Below the pieces are notes generated by a model that saw only the letters and a program-made list of their open reading frames with translations, had not been told where the DNA came from and did no database searches. Positions 63,834 to 64,000 of a DNA stretch of 64,000 nucleotides are shown piece by piece. The translations under genes were made by a program, and so were the position numbers. How positions within the stretch are numbered: position 1 is the first letter of the stretch; every line of letters begins with the position of its first letter. The stretch covers positions 682,001 to 746,000 of the forward strand of contig OZ245942.1 of the NCBI GenBank assembly GCA_965230065.1, written 5' to 3'. Source of the stretch: G965230065 sp965230065. GTDB lineage: Bacteria; Bacteroidota; Bacteroidia; Cytophagales; Cyclobacteriaceae.

Positions 63834-64000
63834 TTAATCTTTGGGCAACCGTTTGATGGTAACATAAATGGTTGCAAAGATAGCCAGTAGCAGAAGAACG
63901 ATTAAAAAAAATGGGAATTTATTTCCCATCCATGTATCGAGCTTAATACCTGCCCACACAGCAAGCCCAATGGCTGCCAGCATCTGAAAAGCTAACCCTG
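63834..64000 (-). CDS. AtpZ/AtpI-family protein (partial, 5' end outside window)
   Basis: The 54 C-terminal residues are visible, ending LVLLLLAIFATIYVTIKRLPKD-like with the preceding GLAFQMLAAIGLAVWAGIKL and a second membrane helix. This pattern (GLxxQMxxxxGLxxWxGxxLD) is typical of AtpZ-like small proteins at the start of atp operons. The start codon and N-terminus lie beyond the right edge. It should be one of the first genes of the operon. Confidence 0.75.
   Translation of the reverse strand, partial: GLAFQMLAAIGLAVWAGIKLDTWMGNKFPFFLIVLLLLAIFATIYVTIKRLPKD

Overview
The window looks like chromosomal DNA from a member of the Bacteroidota, most likely a Cytophagales-type marine or soil bacterium. 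Evidence: an ECF sigma / FecR / SusC / SusD transport locus with STN and DUF4974-type domains, lipoproteins with Bacteroidota-style signals, promoter boxes matching the Bacteroidota -7 consensus TAnnTTTG, little Shine-Dalgarno signal, and an atp operon without the beta and epsilon genes next to gamma. No rRNA, insertion sequence, prophage or CRISPR array was seen.

Layout. 1-2.1 kb (minus): a proton-channel energy-transduction operon (ExbB/TolQ, a small membrane protein, two ExbD/TolR; the last runs off the left edge), then tRNA-Ser(GGA). 2.4-7.5 kb (minus): asparaginase, TatD nuclease, a membrane glycosyltransferase, a polysaccharide deacetylase and a GAF/SpoIIE-type phosphatase. 7.7-11.1 kb (plus): a small secreted protein and a large hybrid sensor kinase. 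11.3-21.5 kb: secreted catabolic and redox proteins (a DUF1080/PA14 lipoprotein, a sugar-dehydrogenase-like propeller fused to a cupredoxin, a DUF3445 protein, a Wzi-type outer-membrane protein, a Tat-exported propeller and a two-domain esterase). 21.7-36.2 kb: a regulated outer-membrane uptake locus (sigma factor, FecR anti-sigma, SusC, SusD) followed by two giant FG-GAP/ASPIC lipoproteins, with a decayed toxin-antitoxin module between them. 36.4-42.2 kb: an outer-membrane barrel, a DUF2652/SRPBCC protein, then a sugar-phosphate cluster (galT, an inositol-monophosphatase-like phosphatase, a glycine-zipper peptide, and a GHMP sugar kinase resembling L-arabinokinase). 42.4-46.7 kb: a di-heme PSD1-type protein and a DUF1501 protein whose reading frame is broken by an apparent one-base deletion. 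46.7-58.2 kb: housekeeping genes (pseudouridine synthase, polyprenyl sugar-phosphate transferase, ChrA, 2OG oxygenase, isocitrate dehydrogenase, TPR lipoprotein, LMW phosphatase, fructose-bisphosphatase, methyltransferase, UbiA-like membrane protein). 58.3-64 kb (minus): the atp operon I/Z-B-E-F-H-A-G ending in a good terminator.

How the parts may work together (inference): the sigma/FecR pair probably senses substrate at SusC and switches on SusCD plus the two FG-GAP surface lipoproteins, while the surrounding secreted hydrolases and oxidases process sugars. The galT/kinase cluster handles released galactose or arabinose. The SusCD system needs an ExbB/ExbD-type motor, but the window does not show that its own ExbBD set is the partner. 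No clearly new defence or mobile system is visible. The most unusual features are the apparently degenerate second hydrolase domain, the arabinokinase-like enzyme beside galT, the decayed toxin-antitoxin, the DUF1501 frameshift, and several large inverted repeats in intergenic DNA.
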